Source: Calliopsis andreniformis
Taxonomy: Eukaryota > Arthropoda > Insecta > Hymenoptera > Andrenidae
Assembly: GCF_051401765.1 (NCBI RefSeq)
Contig: NW_027480467.1
Coordinates: forward strand, 2,728,001 to 2,792,000
Direction: 5' to 3'
DNA: 64,000 bases
Part shown: in pieces, positions 39,654 to 54,702 of the stretch
Layout: every line of letters starts with the position of its first letter
Numbering within the stretch: position 1 is the first letter of the stretch
Made by a program: the position numbers and the translations under genes
The notes under the pieces: model-generated
Seen by the model: only the letters and a program-made list of their open reading frames with translations
What the model was told of the DNA's origin: nothing
The model's database searches: none

Positions 39654-42600
39654 CTTCAATCCTCAATCCTCAATCCTCAATCCTCAATCCTCAATCCTCA
39701 ATCCTCAATCCTCAATCTTCAATTCTCAATACTCAATATTCAATCCTCAATCCTCAACCCTCAACCCTCAATCCTCATTCTTCAATCCTCAATACCCAAT
39801 CCACAATCTTCAATCCTCAATCCTCAATCCTCAATCCTCAATCCCCAACCCTCAATCTTCAATCCTCAGTACTCAATCTTCATTCCTCAATCCTCAATCC
39901 TCAATCCTCAATCCTCAATCCTCAATCCTCAGTCCTCAATCCTCAACCCTCAATCTTCAATCCTAAATAATCAATCCCAAATACTAGACCCTCAATGCCC
40001 AATCATCAATCCTCAATACCAAATCCTCAATCTTCAATCCTCAATCCTCAATCCTCAATCCTCTGTCCTCAAACCTCAATCCTCAAGCCTCAGTCCTCGT
40101 CCTCAATCCTCAACCCTCGATAATCAATCCGCAATGCACAATCATCAATACTCAATCTTCAACCCTCAATCCTCAGTACTCAATCCTCAATCCTCAATAC
40201 TCAATCCTCAGTCCTCAGTCCTCAGTCTTCAATACTCAATCCTCCAGTCCTGAATGTTCAACACACAACCCTCAACCATCAATCCAAAATTCTCAGTACT
40301 CAATAGAATATCCTGAATTCTCAGTTTTCAATACTCAAACCTCAATCTTCGATCTTCAAATCTCCATCCACAAACATCAATTCTCATCACTCAACCCTCA
40401 ACGCTCAGTCCTCAATCCTCAATCTTCAATCCTCAATACTCAATCTACAATCCTCAATCCTCAAACCTCAATCCTCAATCCTCAATCTTCATTCCTCAAT
40501 ACCCAATTCTCAATGTTCTATCCGCAATACCCATTCCTCAATCTTCAATACTCAGTCCTCAATCCTCAATCCTCAATCCTCAATCCTCAATCCTCAGTCC
40601 TCAAACCTCAATCCTGAATCCTCAATCCTGAATCCTCAATCTTCAGCACTCAGTCCTCAACAATCAGCTGTCAATCCTCAATCCTCAATAGAATATCCTC
40701 AGTTCAGAGTTTTGAATACGCAATACTCAATCTGCAATCTTTTAATCACTATCCACAAACATCAATTCTCATCACTCAACCCTCAACACTCAGTCCCCAA
40801 TCCTCAATCTGCAATCCTCAGTCCTGAATCCTCAATTCTCAATCCTCAATCCTCAGTCCTCAGTCCTCAAACCTCAATCCTCAACCCTCAGCCCTCATAG
40901 TCAATCGTTAATCCTCAATCCTCAATCCTCAGTCTTCAATCCTCAATACTGTACCTTCAATCCTCAATCCTCAATCCTCAATTCTTTATCCTCAATACTC
41001 AATCCTCAATCGTCAATCCTCAATCCCCAACTCTTAACCTTCAATCCTCAATCCTCAATCCTCAATGCACAATCCTCAATCTTCAATCCTCAATACTCAA
41101 TCTTCAATCCTCAATTCTCAATCCTCAATCCTCAATCCTCATTCCTCAATCCTCAATCCTCAATCTTCAATCCTCAATACTCAATCTTCAATCCTCAATC
41201 CTCAATCCTCAATCCTCAATCCTCATTCTTCAATGTTCAATCCGCAATACCCAATCCTCAATCCTCAGTCCTCAAACCTCAATCCTGAATCCTCAATCCG
41301 GAATCCTCAATCTTCAGATCTACGTCCTCAACAATCAGTTGTCAATTCTCAATCCTCAATAGAATATCATCAATTCACAGTTTTCAGTACTCAATACTCA
41401 ATCTGCAATCTTTAAATCACTATCCACAAACATCAATTCTCATCACTCAACCCTCAACACTCAGTCCCCAATCCTCAATCTTCAATCCTCAATCCTGAAT
41501 CCTCAATACTCAATCCTCAATCGTCAATCCTCAATCCCCAACCCTTAAACTTCAATCCTCAATCCTCAATCCTCAATCCTCAATTCTCAATCCTCAATCC
41601 TCAATCCTCAATCTTCAATCCTCAATACTCAATCTCCAATCCTCAATCCTCAATCCTCAATCCTCAATACTCATTCTTCAATCCCCAGTACCCAATCCTC
41701 AATCTTCAATCCTCAATCCTCAATCCTCAATTCTCAATCCTCAATCCTCAATCCTCAGACCTCAAACATCAATACTCAACCCCCAGTCCTCGTCCTCAAT
41801 CCACAGCCCTCAATCCTCAACCCTCAATCTTCAATCATCAATATTCAATCTTCTGTCCTCAATCCTCAGTCCTCAATCCTCAATCCTCAATCCTCGATGT
41901 TCAATCCGCAATACCCAATCCTCAATCCTCAGTCCTCAAACCACAATCCTGAATCCTCAATCCTGAATCCTCAATCTTCAGACCTAAGTCCTCAACAATC
42001 AGTTGCCAATTCTCAATCCTCAATAGAATATCATCAATTCGCAGTTTTCAGTACTCAATACTCAATCTGCAATCTCTAAATCACTATCCACAAACATCAA
42101 TTCTCATCACTCAACCCTCAACACTAGTCCCCAATCCTCAATCTTCAATCCTCAATCCTCAATCCTCGATCCTCAATCTTCAATCCTCAATACTCAATCA
42201 TCAATCCTCAATCCTCAATCCTCAATCCTCAATCCTCATCCCTCAATCGTCAGTCTTCCAACCTCAATACTCAATCTTCAATCCTCAATCCTCAATCCTC
42301 AATCCTCAAGCCTCATCCTTCAATCCTCAATACCCAATCCTCAATCTTCAATACTCAATCCTCAATCCTCAATAATCAATCTTCAATCCTCAATCCTCAG
42401 TCGCCAAACCTCAATTCTGAATCCTCAATCCTGAATCCTCAATCTTCAGCCCTCAGTCCTCAATCTTCAATCCTCAATACTCAATCCGCAATCCTCAAAC
42501 CTCAATCCTCAATCCTCAGTCCTCATGCTTCAATCCTCAATACCCAATCCTCAATCTTCAATCCTAAATCCTCAATCCCCAATTCTCAATCCTCAATCCT

Positions 42601-45600
42601 CAATCCACAGACCTCAAACATCAATACTCAACCCTCAGTCCTCGTCCTCAATCATCAATCATCAATATTCAATCTTCAATCCACAATCCTCAATCCCCGA
42701 TCCTCAATCCTCAATACTCAATGCTCAGTCCTCAATACCCAATCCTCAATCTTCAATCCTCAATCCTCAATCCTCGATCCTCAATTCTCAATTCTCAATC
42801 CTCTATCCTGAGTCCTCAGTCCTCAGTCCTAAAACATCAACCCTCAACCATCAGCCCTCATCCTCAATCCTCAATCCTCATTCCTCAATCCTCAACCTTC
42901 AATCCTCAATTCTCAATCTTCAATCCTCAATCCTCAATCCTCAATCCTCAATCCTCAATCCTCAATCCTCAATCTTCAATCCTCAATACTCAACTTTCAA
43001 TCCTCAATCCTCAATCCTCAATCCTCAGTCCTCATTCTTCAATCCTCAATACACAATCCTCAATCTTCAATCCTCAATCCTCAATCCTCAATTCTCAATC
43101 CTCAATCCTCAATCCTCAGACCTCAAAACATCAATACTCAACCCTCAGTCCTCGTGCTCAACACACAGCCCCCAATCCTTAATCCTCAATCATCAATCAT
43201 CAATATTCAATCTTCAGTCCTCAATCCACAGTCCTCAATCCTCAATCCTCAATCCTCAACGTTCAATTCGCAATACCCAATCCTCAATCTTCAATCCTCA
43301 ATACTCAATCCTCAATCCTCAATCCTCAATCCTCAATCTTCAATCCTCAATACTCAATCATCAATCCTCAATACTCAATCCTCAATCCTCAATCCTCAAC
43401 ACACGATCGTCAGTCTTCAAACCTCAATACTCAATCTTCAATCCTCAATCCTCAATCCTCAATCCTCAAGCCTCATCCTTCAATCCTCAATAACCAATCC
43501 TCAATCTTCAATACTCAATCCTCAATCCTCAATTCTCAATTCTCAATCCTCAATCCTCAGTCCTCAGTCCTCAAACCTCAATCCTCAACGCACAGCTCTC
43601 ATCCTCAATCCTCAATCCTCAATCCTCAATCCTCAATCCTCAATACTCAATCTTCAATCCTCAATACTCAATCTTCAATCCTCAATCATCAATCCTCAGT
43701 CCTCAATCCTCAATCGTCAATCCTCAATCCTCAATCCTCAATTCTCAATCCTCAATCCTCAATCCTCAGACCTCAAACATCAATACTCAACCATCAGACC
43801 TCGTCCTGAATCCACAACCCTCAATCCTCAATCCTCAATCTTCAATCATCAATACTCAATTTTCAATCCTCAATACTCAATTCTCAGTCTCCAATCCTCA
43901 ACCCTCAATCCTCAATCCTCAATACTCAATCCTCAATACTCAATCATCAATCCTCAATCCGCAATCATCAATCCTCAATTCTCAATCGTCAGTCATCAAT
44001 CCTCAATCTTCAATACTCAATCGTCAATCCTCCGTCCTCTGTCCTCAACCCTCAATCCTCAATCCTCGTTTCTCAAACCTCAATCCTCAGCCCTCAGTCC
44101 CCATCCTCAATTCTCAATGCTCAATCCTGAATCCTCAACCCTCAATCTTCAATCCTCAATACTCAATCTCCAATCCTAGATACCCAATCCCCAATCCTCA
44201 ATCCTTAATCCTGAATCTTCAATCCTCAATCCCCAGTCCTCAATCTTCAATCCTCAATGCTCAGTCCTCAATCCTCAATCCTCAGTCCTCAATCCTCAAT
44301 CCTCAACCCACAAACCTCAATCCTCAACCGTCAGTCCTCGTCCTCAATCCTCAACACTCAATCCTCAATCCTCAATCTTCAATCGTCAATACTAAATCTT
44401 CAATCCCCAATCTTCAGTCGTCAATCCTCAATCCTCAATCCTCAATATTCAACACACAACCATCAAACATAAATCCTCAATACTCAACCATCAATCCTCA
44501 ATTCTCAACACTCAATAGAATACCCTGAATTCTCATCGTTCAATACTCAATCCACAAAAATCAATAATCAAATCTCAACCCTCAAAAATCAATGCTCAAC
44601 ACTCAATCCTCAACACTCAGTCCTCTCTCTTCAATCCTCCATCCTCAATCCTCAATCCTCAATCATCAATGCTCAATACTCAAACTTCAATCCCCAATCC
44701 TCAGACCTCAAACCTCAATTCTGAATCCTTAACCCTGAATCCTCAATCTTCAGCCCTCAGTCCTCGACAATCAATTGTCAAACCTCAATCCTCAATAGAC
44801 TGTCCTCAATTCACAGTTTTCAATACTTGGTACTCAATCTGCAATCGTGAAATCTCTATCCACAAACATTAATTCTCATCACTCAACCCTCAACACTCAG
44901 TCCCCTATCCTCAACCTTCAATCCTCAATCCTCAATCCTCAATCCTTAATCCTCAATACTCAATCCTCAATCGTCAATCCTCAATCCCCAATCCTTAATT
45001 TTCAATCCTCAATCCTCAATCCTCAATCCACAATCCTCAATATTCAATCCTCAATACTCAATCTTCAATCCTCAATCCTCATTCTTCAATCCTCAATACC
45101 CAATCCACAATCTTCAGTCCTCAATCCTCAATCCTCAATCCTCAATCCTCAACCCTCAATCTTCAATCCTCAGTACTCAATCTTCATTCCTCAATCCTCA
45201 ATCCTCAATCCTCAATCCTCAATCCGCAATCATCAATCCTCAATCCTCAATCCTCAGTGATCAATCCTCAATCTTCAATACTCAATCGTCAATCCACAGT
45301 CCTCAATCCTCAACCCTCAATCCTCGTTCCTCAAACCTCGATCCTCAACCCTCAGTCCCCATCCTCAATACTCAATTCTCAACCCTCAATCATCGACGCT
45401 CAATCTTCAATCCTCAATCCCCAGTCCTCAATCTTCAATCCTCAATGCTCAATCCTCAATCCTCAATCCTCAATCCTCAGTCCTCAATCTTCAATCATCA
45501 ATACTCAATCTTCAATCCTCAATCCTCAATTCTCAATCGTCAATCCTCAATACTCAACCTTCAATCCTCAATACGCAATCATCAATCCTCAATTCTCAAT

Positions 45601-48600
45601 CGTCAGTCATCAATCCTCAATCTTCAATACTCAATCGTCAATCCTCTGACCTCAACCCTCAATCCTCAATCCTCGTTCCTCAAACCTCAATCCTCAACCC
45701 TCAGTCCCCATCCTCAATTCTCAATTCTCAATCCTGAATCCTCAACCCTCAATCTTCAATCCTCAATAATCAATCTCCAATCCTAGATCCCCAATCCCCA
45801 ATCCTCAATCCTTAATCCTCAATCTTCAATCCTCAATCCCTGTCCTCAATCTTCAATCCTCAATGCTCAGTCCTCTATCCTCAATCCTCAATCCTCAATC
45901 CCCAATCCTTAATCTTCAATCCTCAATCCTCAATCCTCAATCCACAATCCTCAATATTCAATCCTCAATACTCAATCTTCAATCCTCAATCCTCAATCCT
46001 CAATCCTCAATCCTCAATCCTCATTCCTCAATCCTCAATCTTCAACCCTCAATACTCAATCTTCAGTCCTCAATCCTCAATCCTCAATCCTCAATCCTCA
46101 TTCTTCAATCCTCAATACCCAATCCTCAATCTTGAATCCTCAATCCTCAATCCTCAATTCTCAATCCTCAATCCTCAATCCTCAGACCTCAAACATCAAT
46201 ACTCAACCCTCAGTCCTCGTCCTCAATCCACAGCCCTCAATACTCAATCCTCAATCCTGAATCCTCAATCCTGAATCCTCAATCTTCAGACCTAAGTCCT
46301 CAACAATCAGTTGTCAATTCTCAATCCTCAATAGAATATCATCAATTCACAGTTTTCAATACTCAATGCTCAATCTGCAATCTTTAGATCTCTGTCCACA
46401 GACATCAATCCTCATCACTCAACCCTCAGCTCTCAGACCCCAATCCTCAATCTTCAATCCTCAATCCTCAATCCTCAATCCTTAATCCTCATAACTCAAT
46501 CCTCAATCGTCAATCCTCAATCCCCAATCCTTAATTTTCAATCCTCAATCCTCAATCCTCAATCCACAATCCTCAATATTCAATCCTCAATACTCAATCT
46601 TCAATCCTCAATCCGCAATCCTCAATCCTCAATCCTCAATCCTCAATCCTCAATCCTCAATCCTCAATCCTCAATCCTCAATCCTCAATCCTCAATCTTC
46701 AATCCTCAATCCCTGTCCTCAATCTTCAATCCTCAATGCTCAGTCCTCAATCCTCAATCTTCAATCCTCATCTTCAATCCTCAATCCTCAGTCTTCAATC
46801 CTCTATCCTCAGTCCTCAATCCTCAATCCTCATTCTTCAATCCTCAATACCCAGTCCTCAATCTTCAATCCTACATCCTCAATCCTCAATTCCTAATCCT
46901 CAATCCTCAGTCCTCAGTCCTCAAACCGCAATCCTCAACCCTCAGCCCTCATAGTCAATCCTCAATCCTCAATTCTCAATACTCAATCTTCAATCCTCAA
47001 TACTGAATCTTCAATCCTCAATCCTCAATCCTCAATTCTCAATCCTCAATACTCAGTCCTCAATCGTCAATCCTCAATCCTGAATCCTCATTCTTCAATC
47101 ATCAATCCTCAATCCTCAATCTTCAATCCTCAATACTCATTCTTCAATCCTCAACCCTCAATCCTCAATCCTTAATCCTCATTCTTCAATCCTCAATACC
47201 CAATCCTCAATCTTGAATCCTCAATCCTCAATCCTCAATTCTCGATCCTCAATCCTCAATCCTCAGAAATCAAACATCAATACTCAACCATCAGCCCTCG
47301 TCCTCAATCCACAGCCCTCAATCCTCAATCCTCAATCTTCAATCATCAATATTCAATCTTCAGTCCTCAATCAGCAGTCCTCAATCCTCAATCCTCAATC
47401 CTCAATGTTCAATCCGCAATACCCAATCCTCAATCCTCAGTCCTCAAACCTCAATCCTGAATCCTCAATCCTGAATCCTCAATCTTCAGACCTAAGTCCT
47501 CAACAATCAGTTGTCAATTCTCAATCCTCAATAGAATATCATCAATTCACAGTTTTCAATACTCAATACTCAATCTGCAATCTTTAAATCTCTATCCACA
47601 ATCATCAATTCTCATCACTCAACCCTCAACACTCAGTCCCCAATCCTCAATCTTCAATCCTCAATCCTCAATCCTCAATATTCAATCCTCAAACCTCAAT
47701 CCTCAGTCCTCAAACCACAATCCTGAAACCTCAATCCTGAAACCTCAATCTTCAGCCCTCAGTCCTCAACAATCAGTTGTCAATCGTCAATCCTCAATAG
47801 AATATCCTCAGTTCAGAGCTTTCCATACGCAATACTCAATCTGCAATCTTCAAATCTCTTTCCACAAACATCAATTCTCATCACTCAACCCTCAACACTC
47901 AGTCCCCAATTCTCAATCTTCAATCCTCAATCCTCAATCCTCAATCCCCAATCCTCAATCTTCAATCCCCAATCCTCAATCTTCAATCCTCAATACTCAA
48001 TCTTCAATACTCAATCCTCAATCCTCAATCCTCAATCTTCAATCCTCAATCCTCAATCCTCAATCCTCATTCTTCAATCCTCAATACCCAATCCTCAATC
48101 TTCAATCCTCAATCTTCAATCCTCAATACCCAATCTTCAATCCTCAATACCCAATCCTCAATCTTCAATCCTCATTCCTCAAACCTCAATCCCCAAACCT
48201 CAGTCCTCATCCTCAATTCTCAATTCTCAATCCTCAATCCTCAATCCTCAACCCTCAATCTTCAATCCTAAATAATCAATCCCAAATACTAGACCCTCAA
48301 TGCCCAATCATCAATCCTCAATACCAAATCCTCAATCTTCAATCCTCAATCCTCAATCCTCAATCCTCTGTCCTCAAACATCAATCCTCAAGCCTCAGTC
48401 CTCGTCCTCAATCCTCATCCCTCGATAATCAATCCGCAATGTTCAATCATCAATACTCAATCTTCAACCCTCAATCCTCAGTACTCAATCCTCAATCCTC
48501 AATACTCAATCCTCAGTCCTCAGTCCTCAGTCTTCAATACTCAATCCTCCAGTCCTCAATGTTCAACACACAACCCTCAACCATCAATCCAAAATTCTCA

Positions 48601-51600
48601 ATACTCAATAGAATATCCTGAATTCTCAGTTTTCAATACTCAATCCTCAATCTTCGATCTTCTAATCTCCATCCACAAACATCAATTCTCATCACTCAAC
48701 CCTCAACGCTCAGTCCTCAATCCTCAATCTTCAATCCTCAATACTCAATCTACAATCCTCAATCTTCAATCCTCAATCCTCAATCCTCAATCTTCATTCC
48801 TCAATACCCAATTCTCAATGTTCAATCCGCAATACCCAATCCTCAATCTTCAATACTCAGTCCTCAATCCTCAATCCTCAATCCTCAATCCTCAATCCTC
48901 AGTCCTCAAACCTCAATCCTGAATCCTCAATCCTGAATCCTCAATCTTCAGCACTCAGTCCTCAACAATCAATTGTCAATCCTCAATCCTCAATAGAATA
49001 TCCTCAATTCACAGTTTTCAATACTCAATCCCCATTCTTCAATCTTCAAATCTCAATCCACAAACATCAATTCCCATCACACAACCCTCAACACTAAGTT
49101 CTCAATATTCAATCCACAATCCTCAATTCTCAATCTTCAATCCTCAATCCTCAAGCCTCAATCGTCATTACTCAATCCTCAATCGTCAATCCTCAATACC
49201 CAATCCTCAATCTTCAATCCTCAGTCCTCAATCCTCAATCCTCAATACTCAATCTTCAATCCTCAATACTCAATCTTCAATCCTCAATCATCAATCCTCA
49301 GTCCTCAATCCTCAATCGTCAATCCTCAATCCTCAATCCTCAATTCTCAATCCTCAATCCTCAATCCTCAGACCTCAAACATCAATACTCAACCATCAGA
49401 CCTCGTCCTCAATCCACAACCCTCAATCCTCAATCCTCAATCTTCAATCATCAATACTCAATTTTCAATCCTCAATCCTCAATTCCCAATCTTCAATCCT
49501 CAACCCTCAATCCTCAACCCTCAATACTCAATCCTCAATTCTCAATCGTCAGTCATCAATCCTCAATCTTCAATACTCAATCGTCAATCCTCTGTCCTCT
49601 GTCCTCAATCCTCAATCCTCAATCCTCGTTTCTCAAACCTCAATCCTCAGCCCTCAGTCCCCATCCTCAATTCTCAATGCTCAATCCTGAATCCTCAACC
49701 CTCAATCTTCAATCCTCAATACTCAATCTCCAATCCTAGATACCCAATCCCCAATCCTCAATCCTTAATCCTGAATATTCAATCCTCAATCCCCAGTCCT
49801 CAATCTTCAATCCTCAATGCTCAGTCCTCAATCCTCAATCCTCAGTCCTCAATCCTCAATCCTCAATCCACAAACCTCAATCCTCAACCGTCAGTCCTCG
49901 TCCTCAATCCTCAACACTCAATCCTCAATCCTCAATCTTCAATCGTCAATACTAAATCTTCAATCCCCAATCTTCAGTCCTCAATCCTCAATCCTCAATC
50001 CTCAATATTCAACACACAACCCTCGACCATCAATCCTCAATACTCGATCATCAATACTCAATTCTCAATACTCAACAGAATATCCTGAATTCTCATGGTT
50101 CAATACTCAATCCACAATATTCAATAATCAAATCTCAATCCTCGAACATCAATTCTCAACACTCAATCGTCAACACTCAGTCCTCTCTCTTCAATCCTCC
50201 ATCCTCAACCATCAATCCTCAAGCGTCAATCCTCAATCCTCAATCCTCAATTCTCAATCCTCAGTCCTCAATCCTCAGACATCAAACATCAATACTCAAC
50301 CATCAGACCTCGTCCTCAATCCACAACCCTCAATCCTCAATCCTCAATCTTCAATCATCAATATTCAATCTTCAATCCTCAATCCTCAATCCTCAACACT
50401 CAGTCCCCAATCCTCAATCTTCAATCCTCAATCCTCAATACTCAATCCTCAATCCTCAATCCTCAATATTCAATCCTCAAACCTCAATCCTCAGTCCTCA
50501 AACCACAATCCTGAAACCTCAATCCTGAAACCTCAATCTTCAGCCCTCAGTCCTCAACAATCAGTTGTCAATCGTCAATCCTCAATAGAATATCCTCAGT
50601 TCAGAGCTTTCCATACGCAATACTCAATCTGCAATCTTCAAATCTCTTTCCACAAACATCAATTCTCATCACTCAACCCTCAACACTCAGTCCCCAATTC
50701 TCAATCTTCAATCCTCAATCCTCAATCCTCAATCCTCAATATTCAATCCTCAATTCTCAATCTTCAATCCTCAATCCACAATCATCAATCCTCAATCCTC
50801 AATCGTCAGTCATCAATCCTCAATCTTCAATACTCAATCGTCAATACTCTGTACTCAACCCTCAATCCTCAATCCTCGTTCCTCAAACCTCAATCCTCAA
50901 CCCTCAGTCCCCATCCTCAATTCTCAATTCTCAATCCTGAATCCTCAATCCTCAATCTTCAATCCTCAATAATCAATCTCCAATCCTAGATCCCCAATGC
51001 CCAATCCTCAATCCTTAATCCTCAATCTTCAATCCTCAATCCCCAGTCCTAAATCTTCAATCCTCAATGCTCAGTCCTCAATCCTCAATCCTCAGTCCTC
51101 AACACTCAGTCCCCAATCCTCAAACCTCAATCCTCAATCCTCAATCCTCAATCCTCAATCCTCAATCCTCAATCCTCAATCCTCAATCTTCAATCCTCAA
51201 TCTTCAATCCTCAATACTCAATCTTCAATCCTCAACCCTCAATCCTCAATCATCAATATTCAATCCTCAATACTCAATCTTCAATCCTCAATACGCAATC
51301 ATCAATCCTCAATCCTCAATGCTCAATCCTCAATCCTCAATCCTCAGTCCTCAATCCTCAATCCGCAATCCTCAGTCCTCAATCTTCAATCATCAACACT
51401 CAATCATCAATCTTCAATCCTCAATACTCAATCTTCAATCCTCAAAGCTCAATCCTCAACATTCAATCCTCAATACTCAATCTCCAATCGTCAATCCTCA
51501 GTCCTCATCCTCAATCCTCAATCCTCAATCCTCAATCCTCAGTCTTCAATCCTCAATACTCAATATTCAATCCTCAATCCTCAATACTCAATCTTCAGTC

Positions 51601-54600
51601 CTCAATCATCAATCCTCAGTCCTCAATCCTCAATCGTCAATCCTCAATCCTCAATCCTCAATTCTCAATACTCAATCCTCAATCCTCAGACCTCAAACAT
51701 CAATACTCAACCATCACACCTCGTCCTCAATCCACAACCCTCAATCCTCAATCCTCAACCTTCAATCATCAATATTCAATCTTCAATCCTCAATCCTCAA
51801 TCCTCAATCCTCAATCCTCAATCCTCAATGTTCAATCCTCAATCCTCAATCCACAATCTTCAATCCTCAACCCTCAATCCTCAATCCTCAATCCTCAAAC
51901 CTCAATCCTCAGTCCTCAAACCACAATCCTGAATCCTTAATCCTGAAACCTCAATCTTCAGCCCTCAGTCCTCAACAATCAGTTGTCAATCCTCAATCCT
52001 CAATAGAATATCCTCAGTTCAGAGTTTTCCATACGCAATACTCAATCTGCAATCTTTAAATCTCTATCCACAAACATCAATTCTCATCTCTCAACCCTCA
52101 ACACTCAGTCCTCAATCTTCAATCCTCAATCCTCAATCCTCAAAGTTCAATCCTCAATACTCAATTTTCAATCCTCAATCCTCAATTCTCAATCTTCAAT
52201 CCTCAACCCTCAATCCTCAATCCTCAATATTCAATCCTCAATACTCAATCTTCAATCCTCAATCCTCAATCCTCAGTCTTCAATCCTCAATACTCAATAT
52301 TCAATCCTCAATCCTCAATCCTCAGACCTCAAACCTCAATTCTGAAACCTCAATCCTGAATCCTCAATCTTCAGCCCTCAGTCCTCAACAATCATGTGAC
52401 AATCCTCAATCCTCAATAGAATATCCTCAATTCGCAGTTTTCAATACTCAATCCCCATTCTTCAATCTTCAAATCTCAATCCACAAACATCAATTCCCAT
52501 CACTCAACCCTCAACACTCAGTCCTCAATATTCAATCCACAATCGTCAATCCTCAATCTTCAATCCTCAATCCTCAATCCTCAATTGTCATTACTCAATC
52601 CTCAATCGTCAATCCTCAATCCCCAATCCTCAATCTTCAATCCTCAATCCTCAATCCTCAATCCTCAATAGCCAATCTTCAATCCTCAATACTCAATCTT
52701 CAGTCCTCAATCATCAATCCTCAGTCTTCAATCCTCAATCGTCAATCCTCAATCCTCAATCCTCAATTCTCAATCCTCAATCCTCAATCCTCAGACCTCA
52801 AACATCAATACTCAACCATCAGACCTCGTCCTCAATCCACAACACTCAATCCTCAATCCTCAACCTTCAATCATCAATATTCAATCTTCAATCCTCAATC
52901 CTCAATCCTCAATCGTCAATCCTCAATCCTCAATGTTCAATCCTCAAACCTCAATCCTCAATCTTCAATCCTCAGCCCTCAATCCTCAATCCTCAATCCT
53001 CAAACCTCAATCCTCAGTCCTCAAACCACAATCCTGAATCCTCAATCCTGAAACCTCAATCTTCAGCCCTCAGTCCTCAACAATCAGTTGTCAATCCTCA
53101 ATGCTCAATAGAATATCCTCAGTTCAGAGTTTTCCATACGCAATACTCAATCTGCAATCTTCAAATCTCTATCCACAAACATCAATTCTCATCACTCAAC
53201 CCTCAACACTCAGTCCCCAATCCTCAATCATCAATCCTCAATCCTCAATCCTCAATCCCCAATCCTCAATCTTCAATCCTTAATACTCAATCTTCAATGC
53301 TCAATCTTCAATCCTCAATCCTCAATCTTCAATCCTCAATCCTCAGTCCTCAATCCTCAATCCTCATTCTTCAATCCTCAATACCCAGTCCTCAATCTTC
53401 AATCCTAAATCCTCAATCCTCAATTCTCAATCCTCAATCCTCAATCCTCAGTCTTCAGTCCTCAAACCGCAATCCTCAACCCTCAGCCCTCATAGTAAAT
53501 CCTCAATCCTCAATTCTCAATACTCAATCTTCAATCCTCAATACTGAATCTTCAATCCTCAATCCTCAATCCTCAATTCTCAATCCTCAATACTCAGTCC
53601 TCATAGTCAATCCTCAATCCTCAATCCTCAATCCTCAATCTTCAATCCTCAATACTGAATCTTCAATCCTCAATCCTCAATCCTCAATCCTCAATGTTCA
53701 ATCCGCAATACCCAATCCTCAATCCTCAGTCCTCAAACCTCAATCCTGAATCCTCAATCCTGAATCCTCAATCTTCAGACCTAAGTCCTCAACAATCAGT
53801 TGTCAATTCTCAATCCTCAATAGAATATCATCAATTCACAGTTTTCAATACTCAATACTCAATCTGCAATCTTTAAATCACTATCCACAATCATCAATTC
53901 TCATCACTCAACCCTCAACACTCAGTCCCCAATCCTCAATCTTCAATCCTCAATCCTCAATACTCAATCCTCTATGCTCAATCCTCAATCATGAATCCTC
54001 AATACTCAATCATCAATCCACAATCCTCAATCCTCAATCTTCAATCCTCAATACTCAGTCCTCAATCGTCATTACTCAATCCTCAATCGTCAATCCTCAA
54101 TCCCCAATCCTCAATCTTCAATCCTCAATCCTCAATCCTCAATCCTCAATAGCCAATCTTCAATCCTCAATACTCAATCTTCAGTCCTCAATCATCAATC
54201 CTCAGTCCTCAATCCTCAATCGTCAATCCTCAATCCTCAATCCTCAATTCTCAATACTCAATCCTCAATCCTCAGACCTCAAACATCAATACTCAACCAT
54301 CACACCTCGTCCTCAATCCACAACCCTCAATCCTCAATCCTCAACCTTCAATCATCAATATTCAATCTTCAATCCTCAATCCTCAATCCTCAATCCTCAA
54401 TCCTCAATCCTCAATGTTCAATCCTCAATCCTCAATCCACAATCTTCAATCCTCAACCCTCAATCCTCAATCCTCAATCCTCAAACCTCAATCCTCAGTC
54501 CTCAAACCACAATCCTGAATCCTTAATCCTGAAACCTCAATCTTCAGCCCTCAGTCCTCAACAATCAGTTGTCAATCCTCAATCCTCAATAGAATATCCT

Positions 54601-54702
54601 CAGTTCAGAGTTTTCCATACGCAATACTCAATCTGCAATCTTTAAATCTCTATCCACAAACATCAATTCTCATCTCTCAACCCTCAACACTCAGTCCTCA
54701 AT
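39654..54702 (+). repeat. 15,049-bp higher-order unit, copy 2
   Basis: This is the tandem partner of the unit starting near 24605. The constant offset means there is no net length change between the two copies. I noticed only scattered substitutions: G28210/A43259, A29897/T44946, C32071/T47120, C32827/T47876 and T39042/C54091. Such high identity across a fast-evolving simple repeat implies a recent duplication, recent homogenisation, or an assembly duplication. The right end falls just after the class B block at 54558-54696, where copy 2 continues into sequence like 6.94 kb onward instead of starting a third copy. Confidence 0.92.

Noticed and set aside
24605..54702. Inverted duplications or palindromic arms
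   Set aside because: All large repeats are direct. The G-poor strand is the same throughout, so no segment is inverted.
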